DNA of 64,000 bases from Microbacterium sp. EST19A (GCF_019969685.1 NZ_JAHXYZ010000002.1:1364001-1428000); one strand, 5' to 3'. Positions 43,915 through 53,085 are shown, counted from the stretch's first letter. The notes: generated by a model from the sequence alone, not told the origin. Numbers and translations: made by a program.

Positions 43915-44696
43915 TGGCGAAGGTCACGGTCGGCGTGAGCCTGAAGATGTACTTCGGTCATCGGCAGGCGGCGACCTGGTTCGACGAGGTCGCCACCCGG
44001 ATCCGCGCGCATGACGCCGTGCGGTCCGGCGCGGTGGACCTCTTCATCACACCCTCGTTCCTGCAGGTGCTCCCGGCGATCCAGGCCTTCGCGGGCACGC
44101 CGGTGCGCGTCGGTGGTCAGGACGTCGCCCCCGCCGACTTCGGCGCCTTCACCGGCGAGGTGTCGGCGGCCGAGCTCGCCGAGGTGGGTGCCTCGATCGC
44201 CGAGATCGGCCATGCCGAGCGTCGCCGTCTCTTCGCCGAGACCGACGAAGTCGTCGCCGCGAAGACCGCCGCCGCCCTGCGCGCCGGCCTCACCCCGCTG
44301 CTGTGCATCGGGGAGACCACGCATCAGGACCCGGCGGATGCCGCCACCGTTGCAGTCGCGCAGCTGCAGGCCGCCCTGGCCGGCGCCCCCGCTGGCGCCG
44401 TGATCGTCGCGTATGAGCCCGTCTGGGCGATCGGCGCGCCGGAGCCGGCGCCGCACGACCACATCCGGGTCGTCGCCGCGGCACTGCGCGCCGCGCTCGA
44501 TGCCGACGCCGAGCGTGCCGGATCGGTCGTCATCTACGGCGGGGCGGCCGGGCCGGGATTGCTAACAGCGCTCGGCGACGACGTCGACGGTGTCTTCCTG
44601 GGCCGGTTCGCGCACGACCCCGACGCCCTCGTCGCGGTGCTCGACGAGGCGGCGGAACTCGCCCGGCGACGAGCCTCCACCGGAGGTGCCGCGTGA
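43914..44696 (+). CDS. lerI: Triosephosphate-isomerase homologue (probable L-erythrulose-1-phosphate isomerase)
   Basis: A 260-residue TIM barrel enzyme. The catalytic Lys sits in VGVSLKMYFGH, the catalytic Glu in VAYEPVWAIG, and the phosphate-gripping GGAAGPG near the C-terminus. The opening SLKMYFGH rather than the NWKMN of glycolytic TIM is typical of the EryH/LerI group that interconverts L-erythrulose 1-phosphate and D-erythrulose 4-phosphate. It overlaps its neighbours at both ends, so it is clearly an operon member and not the housekeeping TIM. Confidence 0.85.
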   Translation: MAKVTVGVSLKMYFGHRQAATWFDEVATRIRAHDAVRSGAVDLFITPSFLQVLPAIQAFAGTPVRVGGQDVAPADFGAFTGEVSAAELAEVGASIAEIGHAERRRLFAETDEVVAAKTAAALRAGLTPLLCIGETTHQDPADAATVAVAQLQAALAGAPAGAVIVAYEPVWAIGAPEPAPHDHIRVVAAALRAALDADAERAGSVVIYGGAAGPGLLTALGDDVDGVFLGRFAHDPDALVAVLDEAAELARRRASTGGAA

Positions 44697-45490
44697 TCGG
44701 CCTCGGCACGTACGCCTACTTCTGGCAGCACTCCGACCGCGCACCCGCGCCTCTCAGCCTCATCGGAGCGTTCGAGGACACCCGCGCGCAGGGCGTCGAA
44801 CTGTTCCAGATCTGCGACTACCCCCCGCTCGAGCAGATGAGCGACGACGAGCTGCGCGACGCCGCCGCGGCTGCCCGCGACCTCGGCCTCACGATCGAGC
44901 TCGGCACCAAGGGCATCGAGCCGGCCCACCTCGCCCGTTTCCTCGAGCTCGCCGCGTTCTTCGACGCCCGAGTCGTGCGCAGCATGCTCTACGGCCCCGA
45001 CTCGCGGCCCCCGCTCGACGAGGCGGAGCGCTGGCTGCGCGACAGCATCCGCTCCTACGAATCGGCGGGTGTGACGCTCGCGCTCGAGACGTACGAGCAG
45101 GTGCCCACCGCTGACCTCATCGCCGTGATCGAACGCGTCGGCAGCCCGAACCTCGGCATCTGCCTCGATCCCGCGAACGTCGTCGCGCAGCTGGAGAACC
45201 CGAAGACCTGTGTCGAGCAGACTGCGGCGCTGACGAAGAACATCCATGTCAAGGATTTCGCGTTCGCCCGCCAGCCCGGCTGGGTCGGCTTCACGTATTC
45301 CGGCGCCGCCCTGGGCTCGGGCCTGCACGACTACGCGCACCTGCTCGCCACCGTGCGACCGCGCGAGCGCGGCATCAACGAGATCGTCGAGCACTGGCTG
45401 CCCTGGCAGGACGACGCAGAGACCACCATCCGCACGGAGCGGGAATGGACCCGCACCGCACTCGAATATCTGAGGAGCACCACACCATGA
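44693..45490 (+). CDS. oiaC: Sugar phosphate isomerase/epimerase-fold protein (probable 3-oxo-isoapionate decarboxylase)
   Basis: A 265-residue AP-endonuclease-2-type TIM barrel (GLGTYAYFWQHSDRAPAPLSLIGAFEDTRAQG, then TLALETYEQVPTADLIAVIERV, NLGICLDPANVV and NIHVKDFAFARQPGWVGFTYSGAALGSG). Glu, Asp, His and Glu residues in these motifs form the usual divalent-metal site. Known apionate clusters use a protein of this fold (OiaC) to decarboxylate 3-oxo-isoapionate to L-erythrulose. Assignment rests on gene context; an epimerase such as EryC is the main alternative. The GTG start overlaps the previous stop. Confidence 0.8.
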   Translation: MIGLGTYAYFWQHSDRAPAPLSLIGAFEDTRAQGVELFQICDYPPLEQMSDDELRDAAAAARDLGLTIELGTKGIEPAHLARFLELAAFFDARVVRSMLYGPDSRPPLDEAERWLRDSIRSYESAGVTLALETYEQVPTADLIAVIERVGSPNLGICLDPANVVAQLENPKTCVEQTAALTKNIHVKDFAFARQPGWVGFTYSGAALGSGLHDYAHLLATVRPRERGINEIVEHWLPWQDDAETTIRTEREWTRTALEYLRSTTP

Positions 45491-46341
45491 GCACCAGCTA
45501 CAAGATCGCCGTGATCGGCGCCGGCGGCAAGATGGGCATGCGCGTCGCGAACAACCTCGTGAAGACCGACCACACCGTCTGGTACGTCGAGAACTCGCCC
45601 GCCGGTCAGCAGCGCACGATCGACGCCGGACGGGAACTGACGGACGCCGCCGTCGCGGTGGCGGATGCCGACATCGTCGTGCTCGCGGTGCCCGACCTCG
45701 CCCTCGGTCCGGTCACCGCCGACCTCGTGCCGCAGCTGCGCTCCGGAGCGATCGTGCTGACGCTCGACCCGGCCGCCGCCTACGCCGGTCTTCTCACGAC
45801 CCGCGACGACGTGATCCAGGCCGTGGCGCACCCGTGCCACCCGTCGATCTTCCTGCAGCGCGAGACGCCCGAGCAGTGGGCCGACACGTTCGGCGGCATC
45901 GCCGCCCCGCAAGACGCGATCGCCGCGATCGAGAGCGACGACGACGCGAAGAAGGCCATCGTCGAGGCCACCGTCCGGGCGATCTACGCCCCCGTCATCG
46001 ATGTACACTGGGTCACGATCAAGCAGCTCGCCCAGCTCGAGCCCACCCTCGTCGAGACCGTCGCCTGCATGATCGGCGATCTCCTCAACGAGGCCCTGCA
46101 GGAGACCGTCAATACCATGGGCGTCCCCGAGGCTGCGGCGCGCAGCATCCTCTACGGCCACACGCAGGTGGCGCTCGCGAACGGACTCCGCGGCGACAAT
46201 CCGTTCTCCGACGCGTGCCTCATCGCGATGGACTACGGCCGGGAGAGCATCATCAAGGACGACTGGAAGAAGATCTTCCGCGACGACGAGCTCGACAAGA
46301 ACCTCGCCCGCATGCTGCACCTGGACGCCATCCAGCGCTGA
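45487..46341 (+). CDS. apnO: Probable D-apionate oxidoisomerase (phosphogluconate-dehydrogenase-like fold)
   Basis: A 284-residue NAD-dependent enzyme. The Rossmann motif AVIGAGGKMGMRVANNL is at residues 7-23; the C-terminal half (residues 160-284) is the helical phosphogluconate-dehydrogenase C-terminal domain with FLQRETPEQWADTFGGIAAP and LNEALQETVNTMGVPEAAARSILYGH. D-apionate oxidoisomerase (ApnO) has this architecture and moves a hydroxymethyl group while oxidising apionate to 3-oxo-isoapionate. The neighbours OiaC, LerK, LerI and RpiB strengthen the call. It is the last gene of its operon. Confidence 0.8.
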   Translation: MSTSYKIAVIGAGGKMGMRVANNLVKTDHTVWYVENSPAGQQRTIDAGRELTDAAVAVADADIVVLAVPDLALGPVTADLVPQLRSGAIVLTLDPAAAYAGLLTTRDDVIQAVAHPCHPSIFLQRETPEQWADTFGGIAAPQDAIAAIESDDDAKKAIVEATVRAIYAPVIDVHWVTIKQLAQLEPTLVETVACMIGDLLNEALQETVNTMGVPEAAARSILYGHTQVALANGLRGDNPFSDACLIAMDYGRESIIKDDWKKIFRDDELDKNLARMLHLDAIQR

Positions 46342-46380
46342 CCTGCCGCGCCCGGGAGCGCCCTCTCCAGGCACCTCGAA

Positions 46381-46443
46381 AGGAGTTGTGCGCTTCCCGC
46401 GGACGATTTCCGCAGAAACGTCCGTCGGAAGCGCACAACTCCT
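46381..46443. terminator. Long inverted repeat between convergent operons
   Basis: A perfect 17-bp inverted repeat (AGGAGTTGTGCGCTTCC / GGAAGCGCACAACTCCT), extended by partly matching GGACG/CGTCC arms inside. Its position between converging genes suits a bidirectional terminator, but it has no T-run and may be a dispersed REP-like palindrome. Confidence 0.55.
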
Positions 46444-46508
46444 CGGCAAGCGCCCGGATCCCCGGGCGGCTTCGTCGCGCCGAGGACCGCGACACGCCTC
46501 GGCGACGC

Positions 46509-47579
46509 TCAGGCCGGCGCGACGAGGTCGAGACCGAGGCCCGGAGCCGAGCTCACCGTCGCCCAGGCGCCCTCGATGCGCACGGGCGACGGTGCGGCGA
46601 GGATGCCGAGTGCGTCGAAGCCGGCATCCTCGACGTCTTCCACCCACGTCGCCGTCGGGAGCGTCACCGCCAACTGAGCCGAGAGGTCGGGCAGCAGGTG
46701 CGGCGCGAGTGCGACACCTCGCTCGGCGGCGAGCGCGGCGATCTCGAGGAACGGCGTGATCCCGCCGACACGCACGACGTTGGGCTGGAGGACGCCGGCG
46801 AAGCCCGCATCGATCGCCTCGCGGAAGCGGTGCACGGTGTGCAGGTTCTCGCCGAGTGCGATCGGAGTCGTGATGCGGCGGGCGAGCTCGCGGTACCCGG
46901 CGGTGTCGTCGGAGCGCAGCGGCTCCTCGATCCAGGCGAGGTCGAACGCGGCGAGCTCGCTGAGCGCGCGGGTCGCGCCGTCGAGATCCCAACGCTGATT
47001 CGCGTCGATCATCAGCTGCCGATCCGGCCCGAGGATGCCGCGCACGAGCGCGACCCTCGCGACGTCCTCCGCGAGGCCCGACCGGCCCACCTTGATCTTC
47101 ACGGCGCCGAGACCGCGCTCGACCCAGCGCTCGACCTGTGCGGCGAGCTCGGCATCCGAGTAATGCAGGTTGACGCCCGAGCCGTAGACGGGGAGTCGTT
47201 CCTGGGTGCGGCCGAGCAGGTCGGCCACGCCGAGACCGCGCGCCCTGGCATGCAGGTCCCACAGGGCCAGGTCGAGACCCGCCATCGCGATCGTGGTGAT
47301 GCCCCCTCCGCCCGCTTCGTGAAGGTGCGCCCACAGCAGCGGCCACAGCGCCGTCGGATCGCTATCGCGCCCGAGGGCGAAGCGGCGGATGTCGTCGCCG
47401 AGGAGCGCCGTCACCGCGCTCGCTCCGATCGTCGGAGTCCACGAGAACCCGCTCCCCCGGCGGCCGTCACCGTCCTCCACGTCGACGCGCACCAGATGCA
47501 GGTCGGGTGCCTCCGGCACCCAGGGCCGCGGCATCCGGGCGGACAGACGATGGACGTCGATGCGGGCGATGGCGCTCAT
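46509..47579 (-). CDS. Enolase-superfamily enzyme (mandelate racemase subgroup)
   Basis: A 356-residue dehydratase or cycloisomerase. It has a capping domain (residues 1-125) and a barrel with the KxK base pair Lys161/Lys163 (AVKIKVG), metal ligands Asp192, Glu218 and Glu244 (MIDANQRWD, WIEEPL, ALGENL) and His294 (APHLLP). The set is complete for abstraction of a proton alpha to a carboxylate. With KdgD and an SDR in the same operon, an aldarate (galactarate or galactarolactone) substrate is most likely. ATGA-type overlap with kdgD. Confidence 0.87.
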   Translation of the reverse strand: MSAIARIDVHRLSARMPRPWVPEAPDLHLVRVDVEDGDGRRGSGFSWTPTIGASAVTALLGDDIRRFALGRDSDPTALWPLLWAHLHEAGGGGITTIAMAGLDLALWDLHARARGLGVADLLGRTQERLPVYGSGVNLHYSDAELAAQVERWVERGLGAVKIKVGRSGLAEDVARVALVRGILGPDRQLMIDANQRWDLDGATRALSELAAFDLAWIEEPLRSDDTAGYRELARRITTPIALGENLHTVHRFREAIDAGFAGVLQPNVVRVGGITPFLEIAALAAERGVALAPHLLPDLSAQLAVTLPTATWVEDVEDAGFDALGILAAPSPVRIEGAWATVSSAPGLGLDLVAPA

Positions 47580-48493
47580 GAGCCGGCGAGCATCCGTTCT
47601 CCGGCGTCGAGGATCCGGCGCAGCCTCTCGGTGTGCGCGTCTCCCGGATCGGTCAGCGGAGGCCGCACCCCGCCGACCGCGGCGCCACTCAGACGCAGTC
47701 CGGCCTTGATCAGCGAGACCGCGTAGCCGGGGGTCGTGTCCCGCAGGGCGACCAGCGGGTGGTAGAAGCCTTCGAGCAGACGGTCGCAGGCATCCGCGTC
47801 GCCGGCGGTGTACGCCCGATAGAAGGCGTTCGCGATCCGCGGCGCCATGGCGAACACCGCGGAGGAGTAGAGGGGTATCCCGATCGCGCGGTACGCCGCC
47901 TGGCTGGCCTCGGCGGTGAGCAGCCCGTTGAAGAACTGCACGTCGTCGCGCACCCGGCGCGCGGCCAGGACGATCTCCTGGGCCAGCGCCACATCGCCGA
48001 TGCCGTCCTTGAACCCCATGATCGTCGGCTGTTCGGCCAGCAGCCGCGCGAACGTCTCCGCGGAGAATCGGGCACTGCCGCGGTGATAGACGATGACCGG
48101 AAGGGTCGAGGCCTCCGCGACGGCGCTCACATACCGCGCCAGTCCTTCCTGCGTGCTGCCGACGAGGTACGGCGGCAGTAGCAGCACGCCGTCGGCACCC
48201 ATCGCCGCCAGCTCCCGCACGGAGGCCACCGCCTGGCCGACGGGTCCGCCGACGCCGGCGACGACCGGGACGCGGCCGGCGACCGTGTCGATCGCCACTC
48301 GCGCGACCGCGAGCGACTCCGCAGATGACAGCGCGTGGAACTCTCCGGTGCCGCACGCCGGGAACACGCCACCCGGATCGTGCGCGAGCCCTTCGGCGAG
48401 CACCTGCGCCGTGGTGGCGAGGTCGACCTCCCCGTCGGCGCCGTACGCCGTGACCGGGAAGTAGAGGGGGCCGTCGCGGAATGCGAGTGTCAT
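47576..48493 (-). CDS. kdgD: 5-dehydro-4-deoxyglucarate dehydratase (DHDPS superfamily)
   Basis: A 305-residue Schiff-base aldolase-fold enzyme. It shows GTGEF at residues 49-53, the Tyr of VIVYHRG, Schiff-base Lys162 in MGFKDGIGD, and the KdgD-like C-terminal PGYAVSLIKAGLRL and GGVRPPLTD. KdgD dehydrates and decarboxylates 5-keto-4-deoxyglucarate to 2-oxoglutarate semialdehyde. It fits the enolase-superfamily neighbour, which would supply the substrate. A close relative acting on another keto-deoxy acid is possible. Confidence 0.85.
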   Translation of the reverse strand: MTLAFRDGPLYFPVTAYGADGEVDLATTAQVLAEGLAHDPGGVFPACGTGEFHALSSAESLAVARVAIDTVAGRVPVVAGVGGPVGQAVASVRELAAMGADGVLLLPPYLVGSTQEGLARYVSAVAEASTLPVIVYHRGSARFSAETFARLLAEQPTIMGFKDGIGDVALAQEIVLAARRVRDDVQFFNGLLTAEASQAAYRAIGIPLYSSAVFAMAPRIANAFYRAYTAGDADACDRLLEGFYHPLVALRDTTPGYAVSLIKAGLRLSGAAVGGVRPPLTDPGDAHTERLRRILDAGERMLAGS

Positions 48494-49413
48494 CGAGGGG
48501 TCCTTCCATCGGGAGGGGATGCGGATGCCGCGAGCGCGGCGAGCGCGTCGGGGTGGAGTTCGGTGCGCCACGAGCGATGCGCGACCCAACCGGTGTCGCG
48601 GGTCGCCGCCGAGCTGTCGAACGCGGCGGCGGTTCCGGAGAGGGCACGTGCCGCCTCACGGGTGCCGGGATGGAACAGCGGAAGCAGCTCATCCAACGGG
48701 CGGGTGGCGAGAGCATCCGGAGCTCCGACGAAATACCGGGCTCCACTGGGCGCGTCGTCGGCGGCCAGCCACGCGTCGACGAACTCCCCGACGTCGCGGG
48801 CATCGACGTAGTTGAAGAGCGAGACTGCGGCGAGCGCGGGATCCTGCAGCCGATCGAGGACCGTGTGCCCCTGCTGGGTGGCAGCGCCGTCCCACTCCTC
48901 CGGCGTGATGATGTAGCACGGACGGAACGACGCGAATCGCACCGACGGCGCGGAGCGGGCGAACGCGCCGACCGTCTCCTCGACGCAGACCTTCGACAGG
49001 GCATAGGCGTGGGATGGTGCGCTCGGCACCGATTCGTCGAACGGCAGCGTCGCCGGGGTCCACCCCGGCGTGCCGTACCCGAGCACCGTGGGGCTGGAGG
49101 CGACGAGCACCCGGGTCGCCCCCGCCGCGACCGCCGCCTCGATCGCGGTGAAGGCCATGCTCGTGTTCACGGTGAAGATGTCCCGCTCGGGTGCGCTGAA
49201 GGGCACCGCGATCGCCGCGAGGTGCACGAGCGCGTCCGGTGAGACGGCACGGAGCACGTGGGCGGTCGCATCCGCATCCGTGAGGTCGACGACGTGAGCG
49301 ACTCCGGTGCCGGGCGCCCTGTCGAGCCCGTGCACATCGTGCCCCGCGTCGGCGAGCACGCCGACGACCGTCCGTCCCAGGCGACCCGATGCCCCTGTCA
49401 CTGCGATTCGCAT
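48490..49413 (-). CDS. NAD-dependent epimerase/dehydratase-family (extended SDR) oxidoreductase
   Basis: A 307-residue SDR with VTGASGRLGRTVVGVLADAGHDV at the N-terminus and the catalytic Ser and YALSK in SSPTVLGYGTP and SHAYALSKVCVEE, plus a C-terminal sugar-binding half. In this operon it would be the uronate/aldose dehydrogenase producing a lactone for the enolase-superfamily enzyme. It is longer than the typical 265-residue uronate dehydrogenase, so the substrate is open. ATGA overlap with kdgD. Confidence 0.83.
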   Translation of the reverse strand: MRIAVTGASGRLGRTVVGVLADAGHDVHGLDRAPGTGVAHVVDLTDADATAHVLRAVSPDALVHLAAIAVPFSAPERDIFTVNTSMAFTAIEAAVAAGATRVLVASSPTVLGYGTPGWTPATLPFDESVPSAPSHAYALSKVCVEETVGAFARSAPSVRFASFRPCYIITPEEWDGAATQQGHTVLDRLQDPALAAVSLFNYVDARDVGEFVDAWLAADDAPSGARYFVGAPDALATRPLDELLPLFHPGTREAARALSGTAAAFDSSAATRDTGWVAHRSWRTELHPDALAALAASASPPDGRTPR

Positions 49414-49443
49414 GTCGCTCCTTCTCGCGATCCCGATCCCGGA

Positions 49444-51531
49444 TCAGACCTCACGCCAGACCCGCACGTCCCAGGCGGCCAGCCCGACCGACTCACCCGC
49501 ATCGTGCGCGGCGCCGTCGATCACGGATGCCACGGCGCGCGCGACACGGATCTCTCGCCCCTCGCCCGACCAGTTGTGCACCACCCACACACGACCCCGC
49601 GCGCCGGTCAGCGAGTGCACCGTCACCGGGAGAGGCCGATCGACCACGAGTCCCGCCTGTGCACCCGCGGCGTCTGCGATCACCGCCGCGAGCGTCACGC
49701 GGTCGGGCAGCGTGCCGACGACCGTGATCTCACCGTCGCCGACCGCGCGCCTCGTCACAGCCGCCCATCGTCGGTAGTGCGGATACCGGTACCCGACGAC
49801 GACGCTCGCCTCCCCGGGTTCCAGCGCGTCGATCCAGCCGCGTGCCTCGCCGATGACGGCACCGTCGCGCTCGAGCGGAACAGGTTCCGGCGGTGCTGCG
49901 AACTCCCGGTAGCCGACGCCGGCGAGCGGCCCGAGAACCGCGGGCGCCGTCGAGACGCGCATCCGCCCCTGGTCGTCGGCGTATCCGGTGCGGGGTCCGA
50001 CGATGAGACGACCGCCCCGCCGTGCATACTCGGCGAGGATCTCGAGCGTGCGATCGGATGCCGCGAACAGCGCGGCCACGATCACCGCGGGATACCGGGC
50101 GAGCAGCGCGGCTGCGTCGGTCAGCTGCCGCTCGTTGAGGTACCCGACCTGCAGTCCCGCGTCGATCACCGCTCGACCGAACGCGCCGACGATGCGTGCG
50201 TACGACCCGCGGTCCGGGGCGCCGCCGGGCCCGGCGAGCGGCGGCTCGAAGGTCATCATCCACTCGCTGTCGTGCGCGTACACGATGCCGATGTCGGCAT
50301 CCGGCTCGGCATCCGCCAGCCACTCCGACGCCGCAGTGAACTGGCGCCCGAGCCCCGCGATCTCGGCGTGGACCCGGCCGGGGCGCAGGTCATGGCCGAG
50401 GATGCCGCCCCAGTGCACCTCCGCACCCGAATGGAGCGTGTGCCAGTGCCAGTAGGAGACGAGCCGTGCGCCGCGCGCGGCGAGCAGCCAGCCGACCTGC
50501 GCCAGCTGCCCGTCGTAGGGAGGTCTGGTCAGCGAGGCGCCGCCGATCGACGCGGCGCCGGTCTCGGTGACGAGGAACGGCGCCTGCTTCGTCGCACGCA
50601 TCCGGTCAGCGCTGAGGATCAGCTGCGGCACGTCGTCGGCGTACCACTGGCCGCCCGCACCCTCGCGTTCGTGGTCGAGGGAGTCCTGAGCCAGGTAGTA
50701 CGCGTTGCCGCTCGCGATGTCGAGGTGCGCACCGACGGCGACATCGTCCATCGCCGGCCGCTGATACGCGATGCACGTCGTGAGCACGGTGTCATCGGCG
50801 ATGTACTCGCGCGCGATCCCGGCCTGCCAGCCGATGAACTCGGCGGTGAGCTCGGCCTGGAAGCGGCGCCAGGCGAGGTCGTACGCGGGCGTCGTGTTTC
50901 CCGCCGGCGCCCACAGCTCGTCCCAGTCGGAGATCCGATGCGACCAGTAGGTCAGGCCCCATTCGCGGTTGAGCGTCTCGACGTCGCCGTACTGCTCCGC
51001 GACCCGGCGGCGGAAGCGCTCGACCACGTGCGGGTTGTGGATGAGGTGCAGACCCGCCTCGTTGTCGAGCTGGATGCCGATGACCGCGGGATGCCTGCCG
51101 TACCGGCCGAGCACGGCGCGGATGACCCGCTCCGCGTAGCCGCGGAACACGTCGGACGTGTAATCGACCTCCTGGCGCGCTCCCCACGGTACGGACGAGC
51201 CGTCCTTCCGGATCGCCGCGAGCTCAGGGTGCATGCGGCTGAGCCACGGCGGCACCGCGTAGGTCGGGGTGCCGAGGATGACGTCGATCCCGTGCGCCGC
51301 CGCACCGTCGAGGACCGGCGCGAGCCACTCCAGGTCGAACTCGCCGTCGCGCGGCTCCCACGTCGACCACACCGACTCCCCCACCCGGATGCAGGTGATC
51401 CCGGCCTCGACCATGAGCCGGAGATCCGTCGTCAGCCGGGAGGGATCGGGGAGGTACTCGTTGTAGTACGCCGCGCCGAGCCGAGGCCCGCGGCCCCACG
51501 AACCCCCGGCATCCGCCGTCCTGTCGCCCAC
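49444..51531 (-). CDS. Glycoside hydrolase family 42 (beta-galactosidase-like)
   Basis: A 695-residue intracellular enzyme without signal peptide. The catalytic barrel (residues 17-390) has the acid/base Glu158 in IGIQLDNEAG and nucleophile Glu323 in FLVTETGA, followed by a trimerisation-type domain and a C-terminal beta domain. GH42 acts on beta-galactosides, and some members on alpha-L-arabinopyranosides. Three bases separate it from the DUF5060 gene upstream, so they are co-translated. GTG start. Confidence 0.88.
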   Translation of the reverse strand: MGDRTADAGGSWGRGPRLGAAYYNEYLPDPSRLTTDLRLMVEAGITCIRVGESVWSTWEPRDGEFDLEWLAPVLDGAAAHGIDVILGTPTYAVPPWLSRMHPELAAIRKDGSSVPWGARQEVDYTSDVFRGYAERVIRAVLGRYGRHPAVIGIQLDNEAGLHLIHNPHVVERFRRRVAEQYGDVETLNREWGLTYWSHRISDWDELWAPAGNTTPAYDLAWRRFQAELTAEFIGWQAGIAREYIADDTVLTTCIAYQRPAMDDVAVGAHLDIASGNAYYLAQDSLDHEREGAGGQWYADDVPQLILSADRMRATKQAPFLVTETGAASIGGASLTRPPYDGQLAQVGWLLAARGARLVSYWHWHTLHSGAEVHWGGILGHDLRPGRVHAEIAGLGRQFTAASEWLADAEPDADIGIVYAHDSEWMMTFEPPLAGPGGAPDRGSYARIVGAFGRAVIDAGLQVGYLNERQLTDAAALLARYPAVIVAALFAASDRTLEILAEYARRGGRLIVGPRTGYADDQGRMRVSTAPAVLGPLAGVGYREFAAPPEPVPLERDGAVIGEARGWIDALEPGEASVVVGYRYPHYRRWAAVTRRAVGDGEITVVGTLPDRVTLAAVIADAAGAQAGLVVDRPLPVTVHSLTGARGRVWVVHNWSGEGREIRVARAVASVIDGAAHDAGESVGLAAWDVRVWREV

Positions 51532-51534
51532 GGA

Positions 51535-53034
51535 TCAGGCCTCGACGCGCGTGATGCGGAGAGCGATCGACGCGCCCGCGGGCAGCTCCACCGGGGCTGA
51601 CGCACGATCGAACGCCTCGTTGCGGCCGACCTCGGTGAGGGTGAAGCGCCGGCCGACCGGGGTGGCGGTCATGTTCCACGTGTCGATGATGTCGACGTCG
51701 AAGGCGTCGCCGACCTCCGGGCTCTCTCCGGGCTGTCCGACGGGAAGCCGGAACGACCACGACGACGGGGCCGAGCGCCCGAGATACTGCACGTACTGGT
51801 GACGATGCCAGCCGGCCACATGCGCGGGGTCGTCCCACTTGTCGATCGGGTCGAGTCCCGGCACGACGAGGTCATCGAGGATGCTGCGCAGGAACGCGAT
51901 CCTCGCCGGCGACTCGCCCCGCAGCACGCCGCCCTCGACGATGTGCAGGCTGCCGTTCTCGGTGCGGAAGCTCTCGCCGTGCGAGGCGTAGCATCCGGCG
52001 ACGGTCGTGATCCAGAAGCGGTGCACGAGCTCCGGGCCGTCGAGGTGGCCCCACCGATCGGGGATGTCGCCCTCGTACTTGATCTCGTCGAGCACGACCG
52101 GCTTCTTCCAGACGTCGCGGTACAGGCTCGCCCGGCCGAAGTCCTCCGTCGCCGCGCCGTTCTGGATCGACGCGTGCGTCACCCAGGGCTGGTTGTTGTC
52201 GTAGATCTCGATCCAGTTGTGGATCGACCGCAGGTGGTCGTGCGGGTCGACGGCGGCGAGCAGCGCGCCGGTGCGGTCCCAGCGGTCGTCGGGTCGCTCG
52301 AGCTGATCGAACTCGTTGCACAGCGACCACCACACGTGCGCGTACCCCGACAGCCGCGCGACGAGGTAGCGCAGGTAGACCGCGTCCTCCTCCTCGCTCA
52401 GGCTGTCGAGTCCGAACTGGCCGCGGTCATAGGCGTCGTAGATGAGCACGTCGGCCTGGATGCCGCGAGCGCCGAGCAGCGCGACGGCGTGGTCGAGGCG
52501 TTGGAAGAACTCCGGCACCGGCCGGCTGACATCCCACCGGCCGTCGGTCTTCTCGAACGGCATCAGGGTGGGCACGTGCTCGACGTAGCCGCCGCCCTGC
52601 GGGAAGACCATGAAGCGCAGCTTGGTGAAGCCGACCTCGGCGATGTCGTCGACCGTGGCGGTGAAAAGGGGCTCGTCCTGGTGCAGCCAGTTGTATGCCG
52701 TCGTGCCGACGGGCCGGAAGGGCGTGCCGTCGGCATGGGCGAAGTGGAAGCGGTGCGCGACACGGACCGGACCGTGCGCGGTTCCGCCTCCGACCTCGAA
52801 CGCCCCCGACGTCCGGTCGAGCGCCGTCCGGGCATCCGTCACGGTCCAGGTCCAGGTGCCGGCGGACTCGGGGCAGACCCGCACACGGTACGTGGTTCCG
52901 CCGTCCCAGAATCCCGCAGCGACGATCTCCTCGCGGCCGTTGCGCAGCCGCACCGTGAACGGCGGCTCGGCACGGACCGGCAGACGCTCCGCCCCCTCGA
53001 AAGCGAGTTCGACGGTGTCGTACCTGGGGAACAT
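51535..53034 (-). CDS. DUF5060/DUF4038-like glycoside hydrolase (candidate apiosidase)
   Basis: A 499-residue cytoplasmic protein. Residues 5-85 form a DUF5060 immunoglobulin-like domain (VELAFEGAERLPVRAEPPFTV; GFWDGGTTYRVRVCPESAGTWTWTVTD), residues 90-400 a TIM barrel opening with FRPVGTTAYNW, with likely acid/base Glu241 (SLCNEFD) and nucleophile Glu317 (VVLDEIKYEG), and a C-terminal beta domain. DUF4038 enzymes include the GH140 apiosidases. The start is the third of three tandem ATGs, 6 bases after AGGAGG. First gene of the reverse operon. Confidence 0.8.
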   Translation of the reverse strand: MFPRYDTVELAFEGAERLPVRAEPPFTVRLRNGREEIVAAGFWDGGTTYRVRVCPESAGTWTWTVTDARTALDRTSGAFEVGGGTAHGPVRVAHRFHFAHADGTPFRPVGTTAYNWLHQDEPLFTATVDDIAEVGFTKLRFMVFPQGGGYVEHVPTLMPFEKTDGRWDVSRPVPEFFQRLDHAVALLGARGIQADVLIYDAYDRGQFGLDSLSEEEDAVYLRYLVARLSGYAHVWWSLCNEFDQLERPDDRWDRTGALLAAVDPHDHLRSIHNWIEIYDNNQPWVTHASIQNGAATEDFGRASLYRDVWKKPVVLDEIKYEGDIPDRWGHLDGPELVHRFWITTVAGCYASHGESFRTENGSLHIVEGGVLRGESPARIAFLRSILDDLVVPGLDPIDKWDDPAHVAGWHRHQYVQYLGRSAPSSWSFRLPVGQPGESPEVGDAFDVDIIDTWNMTATPVGRRFTLTEVGRNEAFDRASAPVELPAGASIALRITRVEA

Positions 53035-53085
53035 CATCATCCTCCTGGAGAAGCCACCCGTCGCCGGGCGTCGGAACCTCCAGTC

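Noticed and set aside
45331..47346. A 671-codon reverse frame over the ApnO-like gene and enolase end
   Set aside because: It spans two convergent, well-recognised genes and has no domain of its own.
49258..51600. A 780-codon forward frame antisense to GH42
   Set aside because: Arg/Asp/Val-rich shadow of the GH42 and SDR genes, with no recognised domain.
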